From Paragonimus westermani (lineage: Eukaryota; Platyhelminthes; Trematoda; Plagiorchiida; Troglotrematidae), in assembly GCA_008508345.1 (NCBI GenBank), contig QNGE01000115.1, positions 241,327 through 305,326 of the forward strand: a DNA stretch of 64,000 nt, in the 5' to 3' direction. Position numbers and translations under genes: made by a program. The notes beneath the pieces are model-generated. The model ran no database searches. It saw only the letters and a list, made by a program, of their open reading frames with translations, and was not told the origin of the DNA. Shown one piece after another: positions 44,017 through 54,682 of the stretch; position 1 is the first letter of the stretch, and each line of letters begins with the position of its first letter.

Positions 44017-47000
44017 GACGTAACTGCAGGTACGAACAACGCAACGAGTAGACAAGAAATGTGTTGCTGACACGTGAAACCGACGGGAGCGAGCGAAGAG
44101 CGAGGTGAAACGTTAGTACAGCAAAACGTCAAGCGAGCAGACACCGGAGAAGAACGTTCGAGTGCGCGGGTGACATACTTGTCCAAACAAACGTTTGAGC
44201 GCATACAAAATGTGGGGAGGAGAAATAGTACAAATGCTAACTGTAACTTCAACGCAGTTAGCAATAAACAAATAGGGTCGCTAAACGTTGACATCCGTGA
44301 GCGTTGTGCGCGATATAACTGATGGCTGGACGTATACGTCCTATAGGAAGTGCAGCTGGATGGGTAGCGTGCGTAATCGCAAGTTTACTTTGATTGTATT
44401 ACTTTTGTATGTCACAAGAGCGCCACCATTTGTCCCGTTGCTAACCTCTAACTAAACTCAGTCTACATTCGAACTACACTCAAACTGCAGTTTGACTGCA
44501 TGCATTCGTGCTGGCTGGCATTAGATCTGCCACATATACGCAATATGTGAGTTGCTTATTCTGCTCAAACATTGTCCAGCATAACATATACTATGAATAG
44601 ACTATTCAGCTTAGTGAGAGTTGTTCTGATCGCTATTCTTGCTGCTGCTCATTTTTCCCTAAAAGGCATGAATTCACGTTTTTTATGGAGCGGTGTCAAT
44701 AAGTGAGTTAGAAGCAAGACTTCAGACGTACTCTTTGTCGATCATAGCAGGTCTTTAAACAGGTTACTGTAGAATTTTTGCTCAGCAGTACAAGGCGTTT
44801 GCTTCCAGTTCGATTGCAACAGGGGATCGCAGACCTTCTTCATGATAGATCATTTTGTAGCGACCCAGAGATAACCCCAGTCCACCTGCTGTACGATGTG
44901 TGAAATTCTTTCCGAAATCCTAGTTCACACTGTACTTAGGTTCATAAGGATCTCTGTTCCCGTCCGCTTGCTGTAGCGATTGCGTTCGTTTGTTCGCTTG
45001 CTTGTCGACCTACGTGCGGTAATGGCGTCATACACACTTCCAGATTGCTCGCACGCTCGACGCTCGAATCCTCAGCCTTCCTTGCTACATCCGCGTATCG
45101 GTTGTGACCTACTGTAGTTTCTATATAATATACCTTGGTCTCCTTCATGTATTCGTGTTTCCATTTCACGTCTGGTAATCGCTGTGTACACCTCAAGAAT
45201 CGTTAATTTAGTGCACGTTTGCACTAAAATTTGCTGTCAAGATCAACTAACTCGTCAGGCTAACTATCTGCCTACTTAATTGCTCTAGATGCTGTTGTGT
45301 TCGGTTTTTATCGACGGCTCAGTCACGCATCCTGGCCGTCATCGATAATTTGAGGGTGTGGAGGACTGTCTACTTAGACGAGGACGGTGAAGTATTGCAG
45401 GATAATTAAGACACGGGTTCAAGATTTACGACCCATTGGGATCTGATTCTAAGCCAACAGAAACTCATCTTCATGCATATGAGAAGTTTCAGGACATGTA
45501 ACGTTGATAGGCACGCGTTGACGCGGTGCTTCGACTAACCAGCCCTCCAGTTGAACGTGTCTTACACCCTCAAAACGCAGGTTCACACAGCTCAAGCTTC
45601 CAGAAAATCCAGGAGACTGTCTAAAGCCGTCCGTCCATCTTATTAACTATCGATAGAGACTGTTTACCGTCCTTTTCTCGTGTTCATTTGAAACTGGGGA
45701 AAGATTATGGGGCCATGTTCGCCTAGACGCAAAGTGAGATATCTCAACCTGGAAGAGCACAGACAGTGGTTTAGGTCACACTTGTTGGTTTGAGGGGTCT
45801 CTCATGTAAGTAGCTGCTAGGTCGTCTTCAGCCTTATTGGTACCGCGGTTTAACTGGCGACGTGATGGTGGAACTCAGAGTATACGTTTATGTTGGAGGT
45901 GAGAAAAATTCCCTCCTACAATCTTCAAGCACAGACGAAGATGACTGCGATCTATATGTGAACTGTCTTGGTGCGCTGTCGTTAGTTGGACTACACTGCC
46001 AGCTCAGCTATGGTGACGCTCACTGGCGTAAAAGTGGCTCTTATATGTGTTCCTGACAGGGCGCTCGTTGAATTGGTTAGGTACTTCACTGGTTGTCCGT
46101 TAAAGAGGCTCACACAGACTAGTTTCTGCCGTTCATTTCTGATCAGTTCTACTCACAAGGGCGTAGAATGAAATCCTACTCAATTCTATTGGGTTTTCAG
46201 TGCGTTTACTCAGAGTCCATATATATTCAATGGGATGGTTAAAAGTGAAGTTTGATGCAACATTTATATCACAATTCCTAGTTTGGCACTCACCGCGTTC
46301 ACCTAAAGACCGCACGTGTTTCTTAAGGGCCACGATTACTTGTTACTTTATATGTTATTCGCAATACAAAATACACGTACGACCGTTAAAACTGATCTTT
46401 GCAGCTGCAGAAAAATGCACTATAAGACTGAACTATATCTAAATATAACAGTAAGTACTACATATTTTAAACAGGCCGAATGGCTTACTATACCGTTGTG
46501 TCCCATATGCACTTGTTTTAAGCTTGTAGCTGTGTGTGGACTCATACGCTTTAAAAAAATTCAAAGCACCTATGTAGCTACAACCATCATTTTTCTCATT
46601 TCTTAATAAGCGGCATGCTTTTATTTTACGCACCGCTTGCAATCTCTGCTTTCCAGCGGTGTGCCTTGAAAGGATTAATCGCTTGTTCCCCAAATAATGT
46701 GGCAGTATCAATTGTTATAAAAGTATGATGGGCTTACTTGCAAAGTAGGACTGGGTCACTTTTAGACCTCTATTCTGTACGTTGTCAGTTTATTCAAAGA
46801 CTGGCCTCGTTGATAAGGATGTTTAAGGTCTCCACTTGATTATTTATATTGTTGGTCTCAAATTCATAACTGGCCGGTGTGTTTACTGTGAATAATTTGT
46901 ACCGTGTGCGTGCACAATGATTTATTTTTGCTTGTAGAATAGTGGATGTACTGGAGCATGTACTTATGTGTTAAGAATATAGGCTGGTGTGATCCGTTCA

Positions 47001-48070
47001 AGTACTCTTGGTTACCGTTTTAGCTGTGTACAAATCTGTTCAACAACTCATGTCTGTAAGTGTGAATGCTCATAGGGTTCATAGGTGTTTCGGATAGCAC
47101 TAACTCTTCGTTACTTTCCTACATCTTAAAAATTACGAAATAAGGTTTCGGTTGTTCTGTGCTTTCCTCGAAGGCATCTCACATTACATATACGGAGATA
47201 GCGCATCAGATCTTGAATGGACTGTCGACGGCCGTATTGATTCACAATGTCAGTTTTGCATCAGTCGTTCTCAAACTGATCACTTGATAATCAACATGTC
47301 TACTCGTAGTAGTGGTAATACCTGTAACCCAAAGACCCTCTGAAGCCGAAAGTAAATTGAGTTGTCTATGGTCATCGTGTTTTGTCTCTCAAGTGAACGG
47401 GACAGTAGTAAGCATATGCATAACTACACAAAATAATTTGTTTTGGCCATGGTCACATGGTGATAGTGTAGTAGTGTGTAGTTGAACGAAACAACTTATT
47501 TGGTTCCGTGTTAATCAGTATTAACCACAACAATGCTACGGATACGTGGAATCAGACCCGTTGAAGTTGTTTAAAACGCCGGGCCCTCAGTTGTTAGAAT
47601 ATAATTTGACCGTGTAATGTTAACTTTCCTACGGTCGAGATTTCACGCGATGTCGTTATCGTGATTCCGTATGTTACTTATACCGCATGATTAACATAGT
47701 AATCAAAACAAACAGCTAATTTATTTCGATGCATCTGGGGAGAGGAATAGTGACCCAGATGTGTCGGTATGTCGTTTTTCATCCGGCCGTTAGCGCAGGT
47801 CGAATTTCTCAATGTGGAACCTACCACCGCATGCCAAATATATGATATAACCAAAAATCCGTATGGCACAAATAATTGACAGTTACACTACTCAACGAAT
47901 TTACCCTAACCAATTTCTCAAGTATATATATATATATCCATATTTAGCACGTAACGGTCACATGAAGTGACATCGTGCCACATCATGAGAGAAGGGAAAA
48001 ATTTGGTCTAAGATGAAGAGAAAAACTGAGAAGGATAAAGAAAGAAAACAATCGCAGCGATGCGCACAAA
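44010..48070 (-). repeat. 4,061-bp long direct repeat, copy 2 (candidate giant 5' LTR)
   Basis: Second copy of 39284-43344, same orientation. It begins next to the gag start and ends at 48070 (CGATGCGCACAAA); beyond that the flanks differ (copy 1 continues AGGGTCGCG, copy 2 GACTCGCAAC). Base 45937 is G, giving GAA where copy 1 has the stop TAA, so a 64-codon plus-strand frame at 45862-46056 exists only here; it has no known domain. A short TA tract (about 15 bases) near 47924-47938 has the same length in both copies. Confidence 0.85.
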
Positions 48071-48199
48071 GACTCGCAACATGAGCGCCGTTGATTTTCA
48101 TTTTTCGTCACATCAAACAACCAAAGGTGTTCATTGTCTTTCGGAACCTAAACAAAAAGCCGGGGGCGACATACTAAAGCAAACTTCAGAGTGAATACC

Positions 48200-49300
48200 T
48201 TCATACCCCAAACCCAAACCGTGCACTGACTACCAGGGTGCCGCTTCTACCTTAAACTACTGCTCGCAAACAAGGCGTGATGTGACGGACGGAAAGTTGG
48301 CATTTGCAGGATGTGCCCAAACCATCACATCTTGCGAGGCTAGATCAGTATTCACAAGTTTCGATAGAGTTCATCCACTTTGAAGACACCTTGGCCAACT
48401 TCATCATTGCTGTTCTCATCACACGCCGCTAATGTTGCAGAAACACCGATGATTGAAAACGGATGCTCTGTGAACATCCCGCGTGTGAGTGGGCCGGGTT
48501 TTGGTGCCAAACATGAGGACCGCCCTTACATTGCACACGTGGCCTTTCACAGAAATGACTGAAATCATGCCGATGCTGCAGATGGCGTATGTTGGCGATC
48601 GTCATCCGAGCCTTTGCTGTGCGATTTGTGATTTCATCAGACATTCCACCAGAAATAATGCAGCTCCTTAAATACAAGAAATTATCAATTATCTGTCACA
48701 GCTTGCCACCAAGGGTGAAAGCAGGCGCACGGCTCTGCCAATATTGTCACAGTACGTTGCACTTAGCAGGCGCAGAGGCCATACCAAACTGACTGTCTAA
48801 GATGTTCTGTACCCCTTGTGACCCACCGCAAATTAGGGCGACGTCGTCTTCATTCTCCGTGTCTTGAAGTCGAATGCCTGAGAACCTTTCCAGATCATCG
48901 TATTCTGAATCTGTCAGGGCGTACTCTAGGACTTCGTCTACTGCAATTTGGAATAAGAAGAGGGGTAGACAACCTTGTCGGACACCACTTGAGATGCTAA
49001 AAGTCATTGATGCACTACTATAAGCTTTAACTCGTCTGGAGGTGTGACAATAAACTGCCCTCAGGATTTCCACGTTACTTCTCAAACATATTCTTTCTCG
49101 ACAGACAGTTTCAGAATGCAGCCGTGTCAAAGGCCCCTCTGAAGTCTAAGACGACAACAGCTGGCTTTCCGTGTGAATGGCCGATTTAAAGCACCTGGCG
49201 AAAGGCCAAGATATGATCAATACAGCGACGGCCGGTCAAGAACTCTGACTGCTCCTAACGGATATCTTTTTCGTGCGTTCTGCTTAGTCCAGGATGTAAA
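48200..49300 (-). pseudogene. decayed RTE-type LINE reverse-transcriptase fragment
   Basis: From 49300 downwards: a REEQSGF-like region with a stop, a GRRCIDHILAFRQVL box, motif A with VVVLDFRGAFD (about 49135-49165), then in the frame 49130-48747 SSGVRQGC (motif B), VDEVLEYAL and an eroded catalytic box (DVALIC preceded by NED instead of YAD), then FGM..APAKCNVL. In the frame 48677-48429 come the C-terminal YLRSCI.SGGMSDEI and KARMTIANIRHL boxes, and near 48300-48420 remnants of a WxGHxLxMP block. These are in the order of flatworm and arthropod RTE/SjR2-type RTs. The endonuclease part is missing, the usual 5' truncation. It begins about 130 bp outside the right border of the long duplication. 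Confidence 0.85.
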
Positions 49301-52030
49301 GGAGCCAGGCCTCAGATTGGTCGTTAGAGTATTTCAAGATGCCTGTTTTATTACTCATGCAAATGCCGTACAACTCATCATTAATAATATTTATCTTCTG
49401 TGCATTTATTCCATTTTTAACAAAAAAACTGAAGAGTGCTCAAGTCAAACCTTCCGTTAGTTAATTTGTGTTCATTTTTCATTGATTCCGGCAGCTCAGT
49501 TGACATTTAACTACGAATGTGCCAACCAATTCAACTGTCCACACTGTGTGGTTTGATTTCAGGTGAGATGTAATCTGTGTTACCCTGACAATCCTAACTG
49601 ACTTTATTTTTTTATTGAAGAGGTGGTAGAATGACAAACGTTCATTAGTTTTTGAAGTAAACACATACGTAACGGCTTGCTTTCTCGCAGAATCGTCACT
49701 TTTCCATACTAAAATATAAACCGAGGGAGTCAGGTATTCAATGTTTGTTTCAGAATGGCAAGAAAACGAGTGTTGCTGAACGTCATCATCTTCTTTCTCT
49801 CTTATTAGCCACTTTTTGTAAACCAGTTCAAGTGTGTGCATCAGCAGACATGGTGACAATGAAGTACAACTATCACCAAACAAGAAACACTTGCTAAGGA
49901 GAGTATAAGTGCTCTTTTGACAAAGATGCTTCTTCTTGAGAGGGAGGGTGTTTCAATTTCATGGAATGTGGTCATTGTAAGCTCGACATTGTGAACCGGA
50001 AAACATAGCTTTGTAAAGACTGGTAAAATAGATGTGTGCTCAGGATTACTATTGGAGTCTTATCAACAACGGATTCTCTATAAGGGAATATATTATTGAG
50101 CACCGTTTATTGGCAGCTTGTGACGGTTGCATATGTAGCATACATGAATGAGAAATTATAAACTGAATGAACTAATGATGGTAACTTCAAACAGTTCAGA
50201 CTAATTGATTAAAAGGCTACAACAGGCTAATTGCTTTCACACTGTCCAGTATTTTTTTTACGACAGAACGACATCTTTGCACATAAGTTAAGTACCCTCA
50301 TGATGCGCCAGACTACAGTAGAACAAGGTAAGAATGACTGGAGTCCAAGGGCCGTTGGATAGCGAAACTACAAAGTAGTCACCACTTTGTTAAGTTCAGA
50401 ACCCAGTTAAAAATGTAATTTGGTAAAACAAAATAGTTTAGGAATTGTCCTTTCTGTTGGCCCACTGATTTCGTAACCACTGAGAAGATGTTCAGATGTG
50501 GTTTGTTTCTTTTGATTTTTAGTTGGATAGACTTCAGTTCACCTGAAAATCTGATTGTGTCAATCACTCCAGATTCTAAGATTTAATTCGTTCTACAGAT
50601 ATGTCGCGCTCGACTCTACTTACTGAAAAAAAGTCTTCAAAATATATCTACCCTAAACCCATTGAGGTTCACGAAACAAAATAGTGCTGAATTATGCTTA
50701 CTTTCAGTCAGCCTAGTAAACCTACTGTCGTAATTAGAAATAAACTGTATAGAATGAAGATCGAACTTATAGGAATTGCAAAACACTATCAGACACAATA
50801 GCACAGAACGTATAGTGTTGAATTGTGTTTTCACCTATGGAGGATATTAGCATAATGAAACAATCGCAGAACAAAAGAAGACAAGGCATGCCAGTTATGT
50901 TCATCACTCCTACGCTTTTACGTTTGCTGTGGACCAGACTGTAAATTGCCGGAGCGATAACTGAAAATTGTTAGCAAACGTCTTTATGCACTTTGGTGAT
51001 CGGTTGATAAACTAGGTTCAGTTCTTATCGTCATCATCATACACAAGAACACATCAGTGGTCCGCGCTGATACTTAATCGCCATACAATCGTGAAACGGT
51101 GCCGACTGGCCATAAGCCCAGCCATTATCACGATCACCAACCAGGAATCACTAACTGGAATCGTTACACCTCACAACAGTGGTCCTGAATAGCCTGGGAG
51201 AAAAAATCCCAGAGAGGATAAAAGTGGACGAACGAGGCAAACGAGAAGAAACAGAAGTAGTGCGAGTGCGGGCGCACCGAAAACGATTGCGTTCATCTTC
51301 AAGTCGCTTACACCTGACATTCAAGTAAGCTAAACAAACGAAAATAAGGCTATCAGCAAGACGGTTTCCTGATAGCTTTCACTGCCCTGCCTCATTATTC
51401 TTACTTACCTTATAGAGCAATCGGCCAAACCACGATAACATTCGTCACTAAGCCCCGTTTATCGCCATCCCGCCTAAAATCTCTTGCTACTGAACTCATG
51501 TGTCCTAGGTACCCCAAGCTCACCAAAAATCTCCGTTTAGGCGTGCTGTGAGCATCGGTTATGGATGGGAACACTTTCTCTTGTGTGATGCATTTTTCTA
51601 TGTTGATCTGCCCAGCGCCAACAAGTGTGGTTTTTATTGGAACAGGTTGGTAATCAATAGGCACAGTGCCATGCATTCAAAAGGGCTGAACCATTCCAAT
51701 TTGCAGTGAGTCGACTGACACTCTGTGCAAGGTTTGGTTGATAAAATATCCAAAAATACTAGGCGGTTAATGGACTTTGCTGTTTGGCTCACTTTCAAAC
51801 TGGGTCATGAATAATTCAAGTGACAATGTGAAGTATAACAGCGTACGTCGTGGGTGACAGTTAAAATGTCACGAACACGGTGTGTTCACAAAGTATGTCC
51901 AATACGATATTAACTCGAATCCATCTTTCTAGCATTCGAAGGAAAACCTTCCTCAGTTACTTCGTACAATGAGTGGCGTGTTCGGATAGACAAACGATTA
52001 GCTGACCGAAAACTTGTGTGTTCCACTGCT

Positions 52031-52061
<31 letters not shown>

Positions 52062-53953
52062 TAATCGATCAGAAGTACCGCCCGACCAACTGCCATATTA
52101 CTTCTTTCTATGACCATGACCTCAATCTCACAGTCGCTGATGGAGAGCTGTTTTTCGACCAATGGCAACCAGTGCTGTGTTGTCAAAGGACACTGAATGA
52201 TGTTCTCGTTTTGCCGAGTTAAAACCTCTTGTTACCATTCTTTATGGTTGTATTTTAGTAACCAGTTAACGAGATATGTATGTACATGCTGCTGTATTGG
52301 GGTCAAACCCCAAGTAATCGGTGTAATTGTACGTTCTTCCGATGAATGTTGAACAACGGACATATAAATAACAACTCCAAATTACAAGATCAAATCAACT
52401 CACGGGAAACGTAATACTACTGAAATAAACAATGTGATAAAGTACAGAAACAAACCTCAGTTTGTTTGCGTTCGCGGTATAAGATGTAGTGATTGACCAC
52501 AACAGGCCGTCAAGAGTCTGAAAAGTACGACAGTCACAAGCACAGACGACCGACAGGCAAGGACGAATCGACGTTCTTCGCAACTTTCTTCCATCAGGAC
52601 GCTTCTCCTGTGTGCATCGTTTAAGTCGAGGTTCCAAAGTACATAGTAACTGGCTTATGCGCAGGTGAATATAACTTACCCTATGTCTAGTTTACAATGG
52701 AACAGTAAATCTGAGAGCCGATCGATGCCGGCCATGTTCACGTATACTTTTCTACTGGTTTACTTATCACAAGGAACCTAAAGCACGCGCATCAACACTA
52801 GTATAGCCGATATCATGAGATATCTTACTGTGCTACACAGAAGTGGATTTGCCACGAATCAATCCGATTTGAAAAAATAAACGAATGTTCGTTTCGTCGT
52901 CTAGTCATTTCTAACAGTTTTGTCTCGTCATCATTGCTTTCAGTAAGGAGCTGTTGTCTTTCAGACTCTCATTTTTCAGCGCCTCTTCATCGGATGAATA
53001 TTCGATTGTCTATTACTCGTGTCCGCCACGATAATACAGTTTAGTCGCCTGTGCTCTCTCAACTTGATTTATTAGGCGAAAGAGAACGGTCATAATGTAT
53101 AGCTGTGTTTGCGAGCATCAGTCACATAACTGCATTTCAAACTTCGAATCTGATGGTATTTGTCAGTGCAAGCCGATCAATATATGAACGTGACCACGAA
53201 AAAACACTGAAGCGTTTGCCAACTGGTGGTCTTTTATGGTATCTTTATCAAACCAAAAGTTTTCCATAGTTTACAATTGTCTGATAACAGCCCAACTTGA
53301 CTTTAGGTGAGATGGTAGCCAGTGGCGTGGATGTTGTTTGACCGAGTTGTCTGTGAATTGAGTGCATTTAATGACACCCCGGACAGTGAAAGTCGTAGGG
53401 AAGCTGTTTTGTTGTAGGTTGGTTGTTGTTCTATGTTTGAATAGAAACGTAGCTACTTTTTGGCAGTTAGGTCCCTTCCCGCTCCTGTCTTTTTTCTTCT
53501 CTCTTCCCACATAAGGTTTAGTTTCTTTTCTTGTTCATGGTTGTACGGCAGTTGAGCATCAGTATGAAATATTGATGTATTGCTATCTATTATGATGATG
53601 ATAATGAAGAAGGCAACTAAACGTGAGACGAAGGTTACCATAAAATTTTTAATCAGAATGATTAACTTGAGCGTTATTGTTGGTCGGATTGGTTTTTGGG
53701 TGAAGCAGGAACGTTAATGAAACTGGAGGATGAAAGCCACAGTCACTGTTTTACACAAGACATCTTACTTTCATCTATATTTTGGATATCTGTTTACGAG
53801 ATATGTAAAATCGTAGTTTCGACCGGAACTATTGATGGAATACGTTGTTTCCTGTATACATTTATTTTTGCCTAGGGTAAAACGAATCTGATTTTCCCAA
53901 TACCGAGTTAGGTGCAGTATGCTTTTAATCTGGATCCTCTTGGTTTTTTCCAG
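49301..53953. other. AT-rich non-coding stretch
   Basis: No transposon coding relic and no gene recognised; frames are short. Composition is more AT-rich than the left part of the window. It may be upstream intron or 5' flank of the Q/P-rich exon at 53954. A dinucleotide microsatellite (52031-52058) is listed separately. Confidence 0.35.
52031..52058. repeat. (AC)14 microsatellite
   Basis: Fourteen uninterrupted AC units, preceded by GCT and followed by TTGTAATCG. Confidence 0.97.
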
Positions 53954-54682
53954 TACTACTGGCTTTACACTTGGAAGGATCGATCTTGGCTGTGCCCGTG
54001 GTCCAACAGGAACAACAACAGCAGCAACCACAACAACTACAGCAACCACAAGAACAACAGAAACAACCGCTACCCCTTGGTGACGTGAAAGTTGAGGTGG
54101 ACCTCAAAGAAGACGTGGTTGTTGCAGATCCAAAGGAGTCCGGTGCTCAAGAACTAGATGGGGACAAAAACCCAGCAGAACCAGCAAATGAAAATGTGGT
54201 CGTTCAGCTAATGCAAGAACAAAGGCAAGGTGGTGATGAATTGCATCGAGAAGCTCCACCGCCACCACCAGCGCAGAAAAACGAGGATAACAAGCCAGAT
54301 GAAGAGAATCCACAAGAAAAACAGCCACAGCAACAACAACAACAACCGGAAGAGCCAGTCCAGCTGCAACAACAACAAAACGAGCAACAAAAACCACCTG
54401 AACAACAACTCCAGGTTCAACCAAAACCAAATGAGACAGCAGAACATGCACCTCCACCAATGCCACCATCTCATGATGAGAACGTGAAGGAACCAGTTGT
54501 AGGGGTTATGGAACCTCCGATAGCTGAACAAGATGAAGCAAAGCGAATAGAAGACAAGCGCCAAGAGGCGCCGGAAATACACAACAAAAACGACTTGAAT
54601 GGCATTTTGAACGATCAACAAAATGTTGGAGAAGTTTTGGACGATAAAGTGGAAAATTACCACAGGATTGTTGATGCACAAA
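53954..54682 (+). CDS. candidate internal exon of a Q/P/E-rich host protein
   Basis: The open stretch is bounded by an acceptor (GGTTTTTTCCAG before 53954) and a donor (CAAA then GTGAGT at 54683). It is 729 bp, enters with two bases of a split codon and leaves with one, so both borders have the same phase. The peptide reads LLALHLEGSILAVPVV, then a Gln/Pro-rich run, a Lys/Glu/Asp/Val part, proline clusters (PPPPP, PPPMPP), more Gln-rich tracts, and ends DDKVENYHRIVDAQ. It looks intrinsically disordered, acidic and without a catalytic motif. I do not recognise the gene; a Golgi-type Q/E-rich protein such as GOLIM4 is a loose possibility only. It cannot start translation by itself: the in-frame stretch has no ATG near its 5' end. 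The open frames on the opposite strand are shadows of the repeats. Confidence 0.6.

Larger units (their letters stand above)
39284..48070 (-). mobile_element. candidate gag-only element with giant terminal direct repeats
   Basis: Structure: 4,061-bp repeat, 665-bp interior (43345-44009), 4,061-bp repeat, total 8,787 bp. The interior carries a CsRn1-like gag whose start touches the border of the right repeat, as gag does next to the 5' LTR in compact gypsy elements. For: repeat-interior-repeat order, gag orientation, near identity of the repeats. Against: no convincing primer-binding site, polypurine tract or target duplication (left flank ends GGACTATGCC, right flank begins GACTCGCAAC), and LTRs this long would be extreme. 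Alternatives are a tandem duplication with later deletion, or an assembly error joining two alleles. Confidence 0.4.

Noticed and set aside
45862..46056. 64-codon frame present only in the second 4-kb repeat copy
   Set aside because: Its existence depends on a single base (45937 G instead of T), it has no domain, and the other copy has a stop; most likely chance.
54208..54681. 157-codon minus-strand open frame rich in Leu, Trp and Phe
   Set aside because: It is the shadow of the CAA/CAG/CCA-rich plus-strand exon; low-complexity complement sequence keeps it open.
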